Source: Acidobacteriota bacterium (lineage in GTDB: Bacteria > Acidobacteriota > Terriglobia > Bryobacterales > Bryobacteraceae). From it: DNA of 32,750 nucleotides. Made by a program: the position numbers and the translations under genes. Positions 23,347-32,710 of this stretch are shown in pieces. The stretch is taken from contig JANXLY010000293.1 of assembly GCA_025354885.1 (NCBI GenBank), positions 1 to 32,750 on the forward strand, written 5' to 3'. The first letter of the stretch is position 1; the number at the start of each line of letters is the position of its first letter. Under the pieces are notes generated by a model that made no database searches, was not told the origin of the DNA, and saw nothing but the letters and a program-made list of their open reading frames with translations.

Positions 23347-24983
23347 GGCGCAGGGATTTGTTGATTGGGGCGGCACCGTTACTTGCGGCTAGCGGACCTG
23401 GATTTCAGCTGGTGGATGTGACGCAAAAGGCTGGACTTGATTTTCAGCACAACACGGGGAGCTTTGGGGCAAAGTATTTACCGGAGACGATGGGACCAGG
23501 ATGCGCGTTTGTCGATTATGACAACGATGGATGGCTGGATATTTTGCTGGTGAATGGACGGGATTGGCCGGGGCACCGGAGACAGCGATCCACGTTGCGC
23601 CTGTACCGGAACAACAGAAACGGGACCTTTACTGACGTTACGAAGAGTGCAGGGCTTGATGTTGAGATGTACGGAATGGGTGTGGCTGTAGGGGATTTTG
23701 ACAATGATGGCTGGCCCGATCTCTATGTCACCGGGGTGGGGCAGAACCGCTTGTTTCGTAATACCGGGCGGGGATCGTTTGTCGATGTGACAGTGGCAGC
23801 GGGGCTCGGCAATCGGAGCGCATTTTCGACCTCGGCAATGTGGTTTGATTTTGATCGCGACGGACACCTCGATCTCTTCGTTTGTAACTATGTGCGATGG
23901 ACACCGGAGCAGGATGTGTTTTGCAGTGTAGACGGGAGCAAGAAGTCGTTCTGCACGCCGGAGGCGTATCGAGGGTCGACATGCTGGCTATTCCGGAATC
24001 GCGGGAATGGGACCTTTGAAGATGTGACAGCGAAGAGCGGGATCTTTGATGCATCGGCAAAATCGTTGGGTGTCGCGCTGCTCGACATGGATCAGGACGG
24101 ATGGCCAGATGTCTTTGTGGCGAATGATACGCAGCCAAACAAGCTGTACCGGAACAATCGGGATGGCACGTTTCGCGAGATAGCAGTGCGAGCAGGAGTG
24201 GCATTCAGCGAAGATGGGCGGGCACGTGCCGGCATGGGTGTGGATGTGGGGGATTACCGGAGGACTGGACGGGAAGGCATTGCGGTAACGAATTTCGACA
24301 ACGAAATGATGGGGCTTTATGAGGCAAATGGTGGAGTGTTTTTGGACCGCGCTCAGGTGGCGGGGGTAGGAGCTAGTTCGCGGAAGAGACTGGGCTTTGG
24401 ATGTTTGTTTCTGGATGCCGACCTTGATGGCCATCTCGATCTACTGGCAGTGAATGGACACATTGACGATTCCGTCAGAAAACTGCCGGAAGGGGTGGCG
24501 CATGCACAGCCGCCGCATCTGTTTTTGAATGACGGGACGGGAAAATTTCGAGATGCGGCCGCAGAGGTTGGTAGCGATTTTTCGTCTCCGAAAATTGCGC
24601 GTGGATTGGCAGTCGGGGACTTTGACAATGATGGCGACCTTGATGTTCTGGTGACGACGAACGGTGGAGCGGCATATCTGTATCGCAACGATGTGAGTAA
24701 TGGAAATCGTTCCATCCGATTTCGTCTAGAGGGCAAGAAGTCAAACCGAGACGGGATTGGGGCAGTGGTGCATGTACATGACAGCGGCGGGCAACAGATG
24801 CGGATGGTGAGGAGCGGGTCCAGTTACCTGTCGTCGTCCGAGAAGTCGCTGAGCTTTGGAGTTGGGCGGCAGACGATGGTGGAACGGGTAGTGATCTATT
24901 GGCCGAGTGGAGGCGTGCAAGAGTTCAAAAAGCTAGCGACAGGGCGGAGCTACCGCTGTATTGAAGGCGAAGGAATCCGCTAG
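23343..24983 (+). CDS. Exported CRTAC1 protein (FG-GAP/VCBS repeats, ASPIC/UnbV)
   Basis: The protein has 546 residues. The N-terminus (MRRRDLLIGAAPLLAASG) has a twin-arginine-like start and a short hydrophobic stretch. The body carries at least six FG-GAP/VCBS repeats with calcium-binding DxDxDGxxD loops: DYDNDGWLDILLVNG, DFDNDGWPDLYVTGVG, DFDRDGHLDLFVCNYV, DMDQDGWPDVFVANDT, DADLDGHLDLLAVNGH and DFDNDGDLDVLVTTNG, forming an integrin-like seven-bladed propeller. The C-terminal ~75 residues (GIGAVVHVHDSGGQQMRMVR, SGSSYLSSSEKSLSFGVG, VVIYWPSGGVQEF) are the ASPIC/UnbV domain. CRTAC1 proteins are exported and calcium-bound, often acting beside SusC/D- or TonB-type uptake genes. The start overlaps the response regulator stop (ATGA); the TonB receptor follows after 49 nt. 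Confidence 0.92.
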   Translation: MRRRDLLIGAAPLLAASGPGFQLVDVTQKAGLDFQHNTGSFGAKYLPETMGPGCAFVDYDNDGWLDILLVNGRDWPGHRRQRSTLRLYRNNRNGTFTDVTKSAGLDVEMYGMGVAVGDFDNDGWPDLYVTGVGQNRLFRNTGRGSFVDVTVAAGLGNRSAFSTSAMWFDFDRDGHLDLFVCNYVRWTPEQDVFCSVDGSKKSFCTPEAYRGSTCWLFRNRGNGTFEDVTAKSGIFDASAKSLGVALLDMDQDGWPDVFVANDTQPNKLYRNNRDGTFREIAVRAGVAFSEDGRARAGMGVDVGDYRRTGREGIAVTNFDNEMMGLYEANGGVFLDRAQVAGVGASSRKRLGFGCLFLDADLDGHLDLLAVNGHIDDSVRKLPEGVAHAQPPHLFLNDGTGKFRDAAAEVGSDFSSPKIARGLAVGDFDNDGDLDVLVTTNGGAAYLYRNDVSNGNRSIRFRLEGKKSNRDGIGAVVHVHDSGGQQMRMVRSGSSYLSSSEKSLSFGVGRQTMVERVVIYWPSGGVQEFKKLATGRSYRCIEGEGIR

Positions 24984-25032
24984 TAGATTTCAACTATTGC
25001 AAGGGCTGCGGCATTGCCTGTAAGATTCGGCG

Positions 25033-28000
25033 ATGTCAAAAAAGCATTTCTTTCTGGGTTTGTTTTCGCTTGCTGTTTGGGCGCAGGACCCTGTCGCTTC
25101 GATTGAGGGCACAGTTGTCGACCGGTCTGGTGCCCGGGTCAACGATGCGAAGGTAACCATGCGAAAGCTTGACACCGGGCTACTAATGACAGTGAAGAGC
25201 GAAAGCGGGCGTTACCGGATCAGCATGTTGCCGGTAGGACTTTATGAATTGAATGTCGCGGCGCAAGGCTTTGCGACATTCCTGCAGACACCGATTGCCC
25301 TGGAAGTTAGCCAGGTGGCGAGGCTGGACGTGCTGCTGGAACTGGCGGGAGTGAAACAATCGGTGAGTGTAAGTGCCGATGTTTCGCTCGTGGATACAGC
25401 AAGTAACGCGATAGGCAAGACGGTGACGACGAGGGAAATTCTCGATCTGCCATTGAATGGTCGCAACTTTACGCAGCTGGGATTGTTGCAGGCTGGTGTG
25501 GCAGCACTGACGAATGGCGTGAATACGGCGGGTGGATCTCTGCGGGGCGGTCAAGCTTATTCTGTGAATGGGCAGCGGCCGGAATCGAACAATTTTTTAC
25601 TCGATGGGGCAAAGAACGTAAATCGGATGGATGGCGGATTTGCGCTGAGGCCACCTGTTGACTCGATTGTAGAGTTTCGCATTCTGACTCATACGGCCGC
25701 GCCGGAATATGGAGGGACGGCGGGGTCGAATACGAGCGTTGTGACAAAGTCAGGTGGGAATGAGATGCACGCGACGCTGTATGAATTTTTCCGCAACGAC
25801 GTTTTTGATGCGCGAAATTTCTTTTCGCGAGAGGTTGAGCCGCTCAAGCAGAATCAATTTGGCGGGACGCTGGGAGGACCGATCCGGCAAAACAGACTAT
25901 TCTATTTTGGATATGCGGAGGGGTTCAGAAACCGGCAGGGGATCACCCGTTCGTCGAATGTGCCAACACCAGAACAGAGGACTGGCAATTATTCGGGACG
26001 AGTGCCGCCACTGCTAAATCTGGCCGCTGGAGGGGTTCCCTACCCCGGAGGACAGGTGCCGGCCTCGCAATTCAATGGAGTGGGCCTCAAGGCGGCTGCG
26101 CTGTATCCAATGGGCAATACAACGCCATCGGTGTACACAGGAACAGTAGTGACAGAGAACGAATCGAATCAGGCGGGAGGTCGTGTGGATTGGCTCGCCT
26201 CGGATCGAGATCAAATGCATGTGCGCTATTCATTCAGCGACGGATACAATTTGAACCCTATTTCAATACGCGGATCAGACTTACCTGGCTTTCCGGTGAA
26301 GGACAACATCACGACCAATTCGCTGGCGATGAACGAGACGCATGTTGTAACGCCGCATGTCGTGAATGCGTTTCGGGTAGCGCTATTCCGGCATGAGTTT
26401 TTGTTTGATCAACGGCAGGTACATACGTCACCGCGCGAGTTTGGATTCAACTTCGACTCGACTTCTGCAGCAGGTCAGAGTGTGCCGTTCTTCAACGTAA
26501 ACGGGTACTCGCCCGTGGGTGGAGCCATCACGGGACCGCGCACGTCAGCGCAGTCTAGCGGAGAAGTTTACGACGCGGTGAATTGGGTGAAGGGCAGGCA
26601 TTCGTGGAAGTTTGGCGGAGAGTTGCGAAGAGTGCACTTAAACATGTTTCAGGCGATTGCTCCGAATGCATTTTTTGTGTTTGCCCCATCGTTTCCGACC
26701 AACGATGCATTTGCGAATTTACTAATGGGGCGCCCTGTTGTTTTTTATCAGGGGCTGGGTGATTTGTCGCGCGGATTAAGGGCGTGGGAATCGGCTTTGT
26801 TCGCACAGGATGAGTGGCGAGTGAATCGCAAACTGACAGTGAACTTTGGCATGAGGTGGGAGGTGAACACCCCGTTTACGGAGGTGCGTGACCGCTTAAA
26901 TGCGTTTGTGCCGGGAGTGCAATCCCGAGTGTTTCCAGATGCGCCGATGGGGTTGCTGTTTCCTGGTGATGCAGGGATAGGCTCTGGCATTGCACCCGTG
27001 TCCTATCGGGGATTGATGCCACGCGTGGGCCTGGCCTGGAATCCGGATGGACGGGGGTTAACGAGCATCCGGGCAAGTTACGGGATCTTCTTTGATCCAC
27101 TGGCGAATGGGTCTGGGGTTGCTTCGCAAGTGCCGGTGAGTTCGACTCCATGGACGCAACTGGTGCAATTCAGCGGGCCGGGAGTGAATTTTACTGATCC
27201 CTATGCGGGAACGGGCAAGCCTCAGGCGAACACGTTTTCGCGACCGTTGACGCTGGTTGTAATGGACAAGAATGCGCTGGCACCTTATGCACAAAACTGG
27301 AACTTCTCTGTGCAGCGATCACTGCTCGAAAACTATTTGCTTGATGTTCGTTACGTAGGGAGCAAGGCTACACGGCTACCTCGCAATATTGAGGCGAACC
27401 CGGCGGTGCTTTTGCCAGGTGCTACGTCGAGCAATGCCGACCGCAGGCGGCAATATGCAAATTGTCCGGCAGTCGGAACTTGTGACTTTACGCACGTGGA
27501 GATGCTGAGCTTTGTGACGAACTCTACCTATCATGCCGGGCAAGTGAGCTTGAGCCGACGCTTCCATTCGGGACTGGGCTTCAACGCTTCGTACTGGTTC
27601 TCGAAGACTCTTGATTATCTATCGGCGATGAACCTTGGCGGTGCGGCGGCAAGGCCGCTTGCGGGAGAGAATGACATTGCTCAAAATCCTTTTGACTTGC
27701 GGGCCGAGCATGGGCGTTCTTTGTTTGATGCGCGGCACCGTTTTGTGTTGAGCGGCAGTTGGGAGATTGGCAAGGTAAAGAACGCGAATGGGCTGACGCG
27801 TGTTGCGTTGAATGGCTGGCAATTGAATGGCATCTTGTCGTTGAATTCAGGCTCGCCGTTTACGGTGTTTGATACAACCAATGTTTCGCTACAGGCATCG
27901 CATCCGCCTATTTCCGGTTATAGCGGAAGCAGGCCAGATGCGATTTCAGATCCGAACCAGGGGCCACGCACGGTGGAGCAATGGGTAAGCCGGACAGCAT

Positions 28001-28278
28001 TCCGGAGACTGGATCCGGCGACGGAGGCGGGGCGATTTGGGGATGCGGGCCGCAATACGGTTCAGGGGCCGGGCTTTGCGAATCTGGATCTTTCGCTTCT
28101 GAAGTTGTTTGCGTTGACAGAAAGAACGAGGTTGCAATTTCGTGCGGAGTGCTTCAATGTGGCGAATCATGCAAACTTCGCCGTTCCGGTGAGTGATTTG
28201 AATTCGAGAAACTTCGGGAGGGTGCTGGAGGCGGGGCCGTCGCGGCTGTTTCAACTGGCGTTGAAGGTTGTGTTTTAG
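25033..28278 (+). CDS. TonB-dependent receptor with carboxypeptidase-regulatory-like domain (Oar-like)
   Basis: The protein has 1081 residues. Signal peptide (MSKKHFFLGLFSLAVWAQDP). Residues ~20-100 are a carboxypeptidase-regulatory-like domain (IEGTVVDRSGARVNDAKVTM, SGRYRISMLPVGLYELNVAA). Residues ~115-250 form the plug (VTTREILDLPLNGRNFTQLG, then SVNGQRPESNNFLLDGAKNV and EYGGTAGSNTSVVTKSGGNE), followed by a 22-strand barrel ending GRVLEAGPSRLFQLALKVVF with the terminal Phe that outer membrane proteins need for assembly. These are the Oar-like receptors abundant in Acidobacteria. It imports a large solute or takes up surface material using TonB energy; the substrate is unknown. It sits 49 nt after the CRTAC1 gene and is likely controlled by the preceding two-component pair. 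Confidence 0.92.
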   Translation: MSKKHFFLGLFSLAVWAQDPVASIEGTVVDRSGARVNDAKVTMRKLDTGLLMTVKSESGRYRISMLPVGLYELNVAAQGFATFLQTPIALEVSQVARLDVLLELAGVKQSVSVSADVSLVDTASNAIGKTVTTREILDLPLNGRNFTQLGLLQAGVAALTNGVNTAGGSLRGGQAYSVNGQRPESNNFLLDGAKNVNRMDGGFALRPPVDSIVEFRILTHTAAPEYGGTAGSNTSVVTKSGGNEMHATLYEFFRNDVFDARNFFSREVEPLKQNQFGGTLGGPIRQNRLFYFGYAEGFRNRQGITRSSNVPTPEQRTGNYSGRVPPLLNLAAGGVPYPGGQVPASQFNGVGLKAAALYPMGNTTPSVYTGTVVTENESNQAGGRVDWLASDRDQMHVRYSFSDGYNLNPISIRGSDLPGFPVKDNITTNSLAMNETHVVTPHVVNAFRVALFRHEFLFDQRQVHTSPREFGFNFDSTSAAGQSVPFFNVNGYSPVGGAITGPRTSAQSSGEVYDAVNWVKGRHSWKFGGELRRVHLNMFQAIAPNAFFVFAPSFPTNDAFANLLMGRPVVFYQGLGDLSRGLRAWESALFAQDEWRVNRKLTVNFGMRWEVNTPFTEVRDRLNAFVPGVQSRVFPDAPMGLLFPGDAGIGSGIAPVSYRGLMPRVGLAWNPDGRGLTSIRASYGIFFDPLANGSGVASQVPVSSTPWTQLVQFSGPGVNFTDPYAGTGKPQANTFSRPLTLVVMDKNALAPYAQNWNFSVQRSLLENYLLDVRYVGSKATRLPRNIEANPAVLLPGATSSNADRRRQYANCPAVGTCDFTHVEMLSFVTNSTYHAGQVSLSRRFHSGLGFNASYWFSKTLDYLSAMNLGGAAARPLAGENDIAQNPFDLRAEHGRSLFDARHRFVLSGSWEIGKVKNANGLTRVALNGWQLNGILSLNSGSPFTVFDTTNVSLQASHPPISGYSGSRPDAISDPNQGPRTVEQWVSRTAFRRLDPATEAGRFGDAGRNTVQGPGFANLDLSLLKLFALTERTRLQFRAECFNVANHANFAVPVSDLNSRNFGRVLEAGPSRLFQLALKVVF

Positions 28279-28419
28279 GCATGGGACCTTGCTTCCGCAG
28301 TGTCTAAGATTGGTTGTTGCAGCATCATTGTCTCCCAAGCGCCGGACAGCTTAATAGTGCGGATTCTGGAAACCAGAGGCAGAGCTACTGAGTATCCGTT
28401 AGCCTGCCTGCAATTGCTA

Positions 28420-28860
28420 TTAGGCTGGGGCGATTATTCGATCATGGAAATCGGGATGTGCCGAAAGGCGAAAGTCGCGCAGATTGAAAGTAATGACGCG
28501 GTCGAAGGTTGCCTTGGTTGCGCAGGCCAGATGTAGCGCATCGTGGACCCTAGCACCGGAGATTCCACGCAAAGCGCAACCCTTAATGGTTGGTTTAGTT
28601 TCACGAGCAGTGAGAGAGACCAATTCTGTTGACGGACCGATCATACTCTCAATCAACTGGAAAGCCTCGGTGGGGTGTACTGGCGGCCTGAAGGGCGCCC
28701 TGGTCAATACCGAGTACACTTCGGCCAAAGTGTGGGTTGATGTGCAGGCTTCGTGTTTTGATTTTATGAGACTTTGAAAAATTGCTCTGGCAGGAACGTT
28801 TTGCGGGTGGGCTTCGATTGCGGCAGCAATGAATATCGAGGTGTCAAAGTAAAACCTCAT
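28420..28860 (-). CDS. PIN-domain toxin (VapC type)
   Basis: The protein has 146 residues. PIN acidic residues: D6 in FYFDTSIFIAAAIE, E47 in THTLAEVYSVLT, D107 in HDALHLACA and D129 in FNLRDFRL, with the typical VITFNLRDFRL near the C-terminus. It should be a Mg2+-dependent RNase against tRNA or rRNA. The ATG overlaps the stop of the antitoxin gene by 4 nt (ATGA). The subfamily differs from the PIN toxin at 13847: 'YFDTSIF' start and antitoxin of another fold, so the two modules are unrelated by descent at this locus. The stop is 141 nt from the end of the TonB receptor gene, with which it converges. Confidence 0.9.
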   Translation of the reverse strand: MRFYFDTSIFIAAAIEAHPQNVPARAIFQSLIKSKHEACTSTHTLAEVYSVLTRAPFRPPVHPTEAFQLIESMIGPSTELVSLTARETKPTIKGCALRGISGARVHDALHLACATKATFDRVITFNLRDFRLSAHPDFHDRIIAPA

Positions 28861-29162
28861 AGACCCAGCAATCGTCTGTCGCGGTCACTGCGCTCATCAT
28901 CGATGAGGCGGCTCCAATCAAAGGAAGCAGGAAGTGAACCGGTGTGGACCAAGAAGTCGTCTTTACGGATCAAGGAGGACTTGGGTGATGCGTTTTTCAG
29001 TATCAGCCCCGCAGCGGTTTCGAAGAGTTCGACATCTCCACCTTGTACGAACCCCATGCGATCCCGAATCAGCTTGGGTAGAACAACACGAGCTGCTTTG
29101 CCGATCTTGAGCGTTATGCCATTATTGTCTGGCAAATGGCATTGAAGTTGCCATTCGCTCAT
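28857..29162 (-). CDS. AbrB/MazE-type antitoxin
   Basis: The protein has 101 residues. The N-terminal half reads TLKIGKAARVVLPKLIRDRM, then GFVQGGDVELFETAAGLILK. This is a swapped-hairpin AbrB/SpoVT/MazE DNA-binding domain ('i.k.Gr.viPk.iRd.lg...Gd.lel....g.ll'). The C-terminal part (SSLIRKDDFLVHTGSLPASF, then WSRLIDDERSDRDRRLLGL) is the toxin-contacting tail. AbrB-type antitoxins commonly pair with PIN toxins, as here. The ATGA overlap couples the pair. It probably represses its own promoter upstream, at about 29163-29200. Confidence 0.88.
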   Translation of the reverse strand: MSEWQLQCHLPDNNGITLKIGKAARVVLPKLIRDRMGFVQGGDVELFETAAGLILKNASPKSSLIRKDDFLVHTGSLPASFDWSRLIDDERSDRDRRLLGL

Positions 29163-29207
29163 TTTCGGGCAGGCGCATCTTGAGGCGCCTGCCCATCTTG
29201 CAATTAA

Positions 29208-29870
29208 CTACTTGCCGGATGCGAAGCAGTAGAAGAGACCGGCTCCGCCTGTGGCGACCAGATTTTCCTGACTGCAGCCACGGGAGGGGTGAGCAGAAAT
29301 CCAGGAGATGCCGCCGCCGTTGCGGTCGTGGTGGCCAACTTGAGCAGTACCTTCGCCGCCGGAAGTCCAGTTCTTGCAGGTGTGGTCTGCGCCATCCGTG
29401 AAGGCACGGCCGTCGTACATAGAGCCCGTGAGGATGTCGTGCATGAGTGGCTGAGCCCCGACGGCATTCACAGGGTCCCCCTTTTCGGTGATCGCGTTGT
29501 TCTTGGTGACAAGATTGCCGAGGTTGGCGAGTTCAAGAGTGTCGCCCTGAAGATGGGCGATATCGCGGGCGACCGCAGCGCCTTTGGCGTTATGCCAGGG
29601 ACCAGCGCCGATACGGTCGCGAGCATTGACAGCAGGCTTGCCGTTTGCGGCGGAAGTGCTTAGATAAGCTTTCCAGGTCTTGTTGGTGGAGCCGGCTGCT
29701 TCAGCCAGTTTTTGACAGTGGGCGTCGGCCCCGCTGAGGCCTCCGAGGTTAGCACCGTTGCCCATTCCTACGCTAGTGAGGAAGAAGCTCATGGGAGCGG
29801 GGGCTTGTTTCTGTGCTGGCTGCTGGGCCAGGAGGGTGAGTGCGCTGAGAGCGAAAAAGAGTGGTTTCAT
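29208..29870 (-). CDS. Exported lectin-like protein
   Basis: The protein has 220 residues. The N-terminus (MKPLFFALSALTLLAQQPAQ) is a signal peptide, followed by a Gln/Pro/Ala linker. The domain MSFFLTSVGMGNGANLGGLS, GADAHCQKLAEAAGSTNKTW, KAYLSTSAANGKPAVNARDR, IGAGPWHNAKG and ILTGSMYDGRAF, DHTCKNWTSGGEGTAQVGHH, SRGCSQENLVATGGAGLFYC matches bacterial proteins annotated as lectins (collagen XV/XVIII endostatin-like, C-type lectin fold), with three to four conserved cysteines likely forming disulfides. It probably binds a sugar outside the inner membrane, with no enzyme motif. It is in the same direction as the antitoxin gene and the TonB receptor that precedes it, from which it is 85 nt away, so co-transcription with the receptor is possible. 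Confidence 0.8.
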   Translation of the reverse strand: MKPLFFALSALTLLAQQPAQKQAPAPMSFFLTSVGMGNGANLGGLSGADAHCQKLAEAAGSTNKTWKAYLSTSAANGKPAVNARDRIGAGPWHNAKGAAVARDIAHLQGDTLELANLGNLVTKNNAITEKGDPVNAVGAQPLMHDILTGSMYDGRAFTDGADHTCKNWTSGGEGTAQVGHHDRNGGGISWISAHPSRGCSQENLVATGGAGLFYCFASGK

Positions 29871-29955
29871 TGATTCCTTAGATCCTCTGTAGAGCCTACT
29901 ACGAAGTTTGGTGTTGGGGGAAGGGGTCTATTCGTCATTCCCTAAATACCGAGTG

Positions 29956-32565
29956 TTAAAAAGTAAATCGAAGTTGCAGACGAAAGGTGCGGCCGTCGTT
30001 GAGAGTGTTGGTAATAACGCCGAAGTTGGGGTCGGTGAGGGAGTTGCCGGGCTCGGCGAATTGCGGTGTGTTCGAAAGGTTAATTGACTCGATACGAAAG
30101 TTCATTTTGACTTCGCCGGGGAGAGACCAGTCGGCATTGAGGCTCGCGTTCAGGTTACGGATGTGACCGCGACGAAAGACGTTGCGTCCCAAGTTCCCGG
30201 CCAGTTGGCCAACTGGAATAAAAGCGAAGGCGGACTTCGGCAGGAGTTGTCTGGACTGATCGGGGTTGCCAATCGTGCGGCCAAGAATGGATGGGTCGAG
30301 GAGATTTGGGCGGTCGCCTGAGATGCCGTCGACATTCCCAAACCCGGGAGCATCGGAGCCCGTCTTGAGACCAAAAGGAGTTCCGGTTTTGGCGAGGTAG
30401 ACGCTATTGATTGACCAGCGGCCGATGCGCTTGCCGCCGTATGGGATCAAGTAACTGCCACGGGCGAGAAAGGCGTGAGGCTGGTCGAAGTCGCTACGTC
30501 CGCGAAGATCTTTATGGGTTTCGAATTGACTTTGGCTCCGATTGTTGAAGCCGTCGTTGTCATAGGCAGTGTTGGTGTAGCTCGAGCCAAGATCCAAAGA
30601 TTTCGAGAAGGCGTAGGCAGTTTCAATTGAAGCACCGTGCCAGCGAGGGATAGTCAGAGATGTTTTGAAGGCGTCGTAGTAGCTGCGGGAGCCACCCGTG
30701 GTGTAGCGGATATCCGCGTATTGGGCAAGTTGGCGACGCTCATCGACATTGCCCGAAGTAGGAGTGATACCAGGAAACTGGCGGGCACGATTCAAGTACC
30801 AGCGTTGCAGCAGTTTGAGGCCGCGGCTTCCGATGTAACCTGTTTCGAAGCGTATGCTCTTGGTCAGGTTGAACTCCCATTTGAAGTTGTACTGGTGGGC
30901 GTAAGGGCTGACCATGTCGGTCGCGAAAGCGTAGAGAACAGTGCGTCCCGCCTGGGAAATGTCGGCGGGCAATTTGCTCAAGGGGTTGAGCGGGTCTGGA
31001 TCGGGGATAACGAGTTTGATGTTGTTGGGCGCGTTGAAACGAATGGACTGGAAGGTGACGGGAAAAATTTCTCCATAGTGAAGGCCGTAGGCGGCTCGAA
31101 TCACGCCCCATTTGCTATTGACCGATGGACGCCAAGCGAGGCCTAGCGTGGGTCCGAAGTTGTTGTTGTCAGAGGAATAGGCGAAGGTATTGAGATTGTT
31201 GACTTCAACTGGCCGCGAGATGGGTCTGTAGTTTAAGCCGTAACTGATGGTGAGACGAGAATGTGCTTGCCAGGTATCACCGGCGAAAAAGAAATTGTCC
31301 CAATTGCGAAAGCCTCGCTGCAGCGGTTTGATCGCTATGGAGATGTAGTAAAAGATTGGAATGCCAAGGCGGAGGTTGGTGATGGCGTCGTTGCCGAGAT
31401 TGTTCGAAAACTGGATTGCGCCCAGTTGGGAGTCGCCTTCGTAGCCGTTGAATTGGCGGCGAAGAATCTCGAAGCCAGCGGAGAAATTGTGCTGACCGCG
31501 AGTCTGACGCCATTGGCCCGCGTATCGGAATTTATTTTCGACGCGATCAATGGGGACGGCGTTTTGCGGATTGATGGGAGTGAGGACGCCGGAAATGAAT
31601 ATCTGGGGACCGAGATTGTTTGGTTCGGGGACGATGAGGGTACGGACTCGATCAAACCCTACTGCGAAGCTGGTGATAGTGGAGGCGGACCATGCCCTAT
31701 TCCAAGTGAGGTTGGAGCGGTTGGAACGAGTAGTAGTATCAGGATTTTGACCTTTTACGAGTTGGAAAGCAACTACTTTCTGGGTGAGATAAGCGTGGCG
31801 TAGCGTGATGCTGTCTTTGCTGCCAAGGCGCTGATCCAGGCGACCGCTGAGCGCATCGTTGCTGATTGACTGCGGGGAGTTTGTGTTCAACATGCGCGGG
31901 TCGATGTCTGGACGATTGGGAGTATCGAGCGGATAAAGATTAAGGATGCTCTGGACGTAAGCACGGATAGCAGGATCAGTTGCGAGTGGTGTGCGTTCGT
32001 TGGCTCTTGGGATTAGAACATTGCCGTTGACTTGGCCCCGCAGACGCTTCTGGCTGCCTTCGATGGCGAACGAAGTGTTTTTGTGGAGTGGGCCGCCGAA
32101 AGAAAAGCCATAGTCGTTGTCGCGAGCGGGTTTGACATTGCCCACCTGAAAGAAGCTGCGGGCGGTGAGGATGGAATTCTGGTGGGCCCAGTAGACGTTT
32201 CCGTGCCAGGCATCCCTGAGCGCGGCAAGAAGCGCGAGGGGAGTAGTGGGATTGCCACCATACTCGGACCCGAAGTAGTTTTTGGCAGGCTCAAAGACGC
32301 TGATAAAAGAAGCTGTTACACCGAGACGGGTGTTTAGCTCTTTGACGGCGTTGTTATCGATGAGATTGAACTGGATGTTCTCGTTGCGGCGGGATTCGCC
32401 GGACTTGGTGTCTGTCTGACCGAGCAGGTTCAGTTGAGTGCGAGCAGCAGTTTGCTCGCCGGGCATTTCAGAATTGGGTGTGGCGGGAGTCTGGTCTTTC
32501 GTTGCCGGACTGGGGCTCAGAGCGAAGGAGGACATCGCCAACAGCAACAGAGCAGTGGAACGCAT
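29956..32565 (-). CDS. TonB-dependent receptor, short form without regulatory-like domain
   Basis: The protein has 869 residues. Signal peptide (MRSTALLLLAMSSFALSPSP), then a polar linker and a plug-like region from about residue 60: NENIQFNLIDNNAVKELNTR, FISVFEPAKNYFGSEYGGNP and YGFSFGGPLHKNTSFAIEGS. The barrel is rich in aromatic strands (LTISYGLNYRPISRPVEVNN, FGPTLGLAWRPSVNSKWGVI) and ends TNTLNDGRTFRLQLRFTF with the terminal Phe. The sequence is Oar-like but lacks the carboxypeptidase-regulatory-like domain of the 25033 receptor and the usual strong NGR/NFLLDG plug motifs, so its plug is short or divergent. It is an outer membrane uptake receptor; the substrate is unknown. The lectin-like gene follows after 85 nt. 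Confidence 0.88.
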   Translation of the reverse strand: MRSTALLLLAMSSFALSPSPATKDQTPATPNSEMPGEQTAARTQLNLLGQTDTKSGESRRNENIQFNLIDNNAVKELNTRLGVTASFISVFEPAKNYFGSEYGGNPTTPLALLAALRDAWHGNVYWAHQNSILTARSFFQVGNVKPARDNDYGFSFGGPLHKNTSFAIEGSQKRLRGQVNGNVLIPRANERTPLATDPAIRAYVQSILNLYPLDTPNRPDIDPRMLNTNSPQSISNDALSGRLDQRLGSKDSITLRHAYLTQKVVAFQLVKGQNPDTTTRSNRSNLTWNRAWSASTITSFAVGFDRVRTLIVPEPNNLGPQIFISGVLTPINPQNAVPIDRVENKFRYAGQWRQTRGQHNFSAGFEILRRQFNGYEGDSQLGAIQFSNNLGNDAITNLRLGIPIFYYISIAIKPLQRGFRNWDNFFFAGDTWQAHSRLTISYGLNYRPISRPVEVNNLNTFAYSSDNNNFGPTLGLAWRPSVNSKWGVIRAAYGLHYGEIFPVTFQSIRFNAPNNIKLVIPDPDPLNPLSKLPADISQAGRTVLYAFATDMVSPYAHQYNFKWEFNLTKSIRFETGYIGSRGLKLLQRWYLNRARQFPGITPTSGNVDERRQLAQYADIRYTTGGSRSYYDAFKTSLTIPRWHGASIETAYAFSKSLDLGSSYTNTAYDNDGFNNRSQSQFETHKDLRGRSDFDQPHAFLARGSYLIPYGGKRIGRWSINSVYLAKTGTPFGLKTGSDAPGFGNVDGISGDRPNLLDPSILGRTIGNPDQSRQLLPKSAFAFIPVGQLAGNLGRNVFRRGHIRNLNASLNADWSLPGEVKMNFRIESINLSNTPQFAEPGNSLTDPNFGVITNTLNDGRTFRLQLRFTF

Positions 32566-32616
32566 TAGGAAATCTCAGTTTAACAAAAGAACAGAATCGG
32601 ACAGTTGGCAGTCTTG

Positions 32617-32674
32617 TCTCATACAAGATGAGCCTGAAGGAAAGAGCGATTCTCATACAAGATGAGCCTGAAGG
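32617..32674. repeat. 24-bp direct repeat, two copies
   Basis: The 24 bp at 32617-32640 recur exactly at 32651-32674 (period 34 bp, spacer of 10 bp). Each copy contains CTCAT-acaag-ATGAG, a small inverted repeat. The first copy is also preceded by TCTTGT, which pairs with ACAAGA inside the repeat. The block sits between the receptor start and the probable insertion-sequence gene. It may be the element end or a regulatory site for its transposase. Confidence 0.7.
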
Positions 32675-32710
32675 CAGAGAGGTGGCAGAAGCTGGGGATT
32701 GATCATCAGC

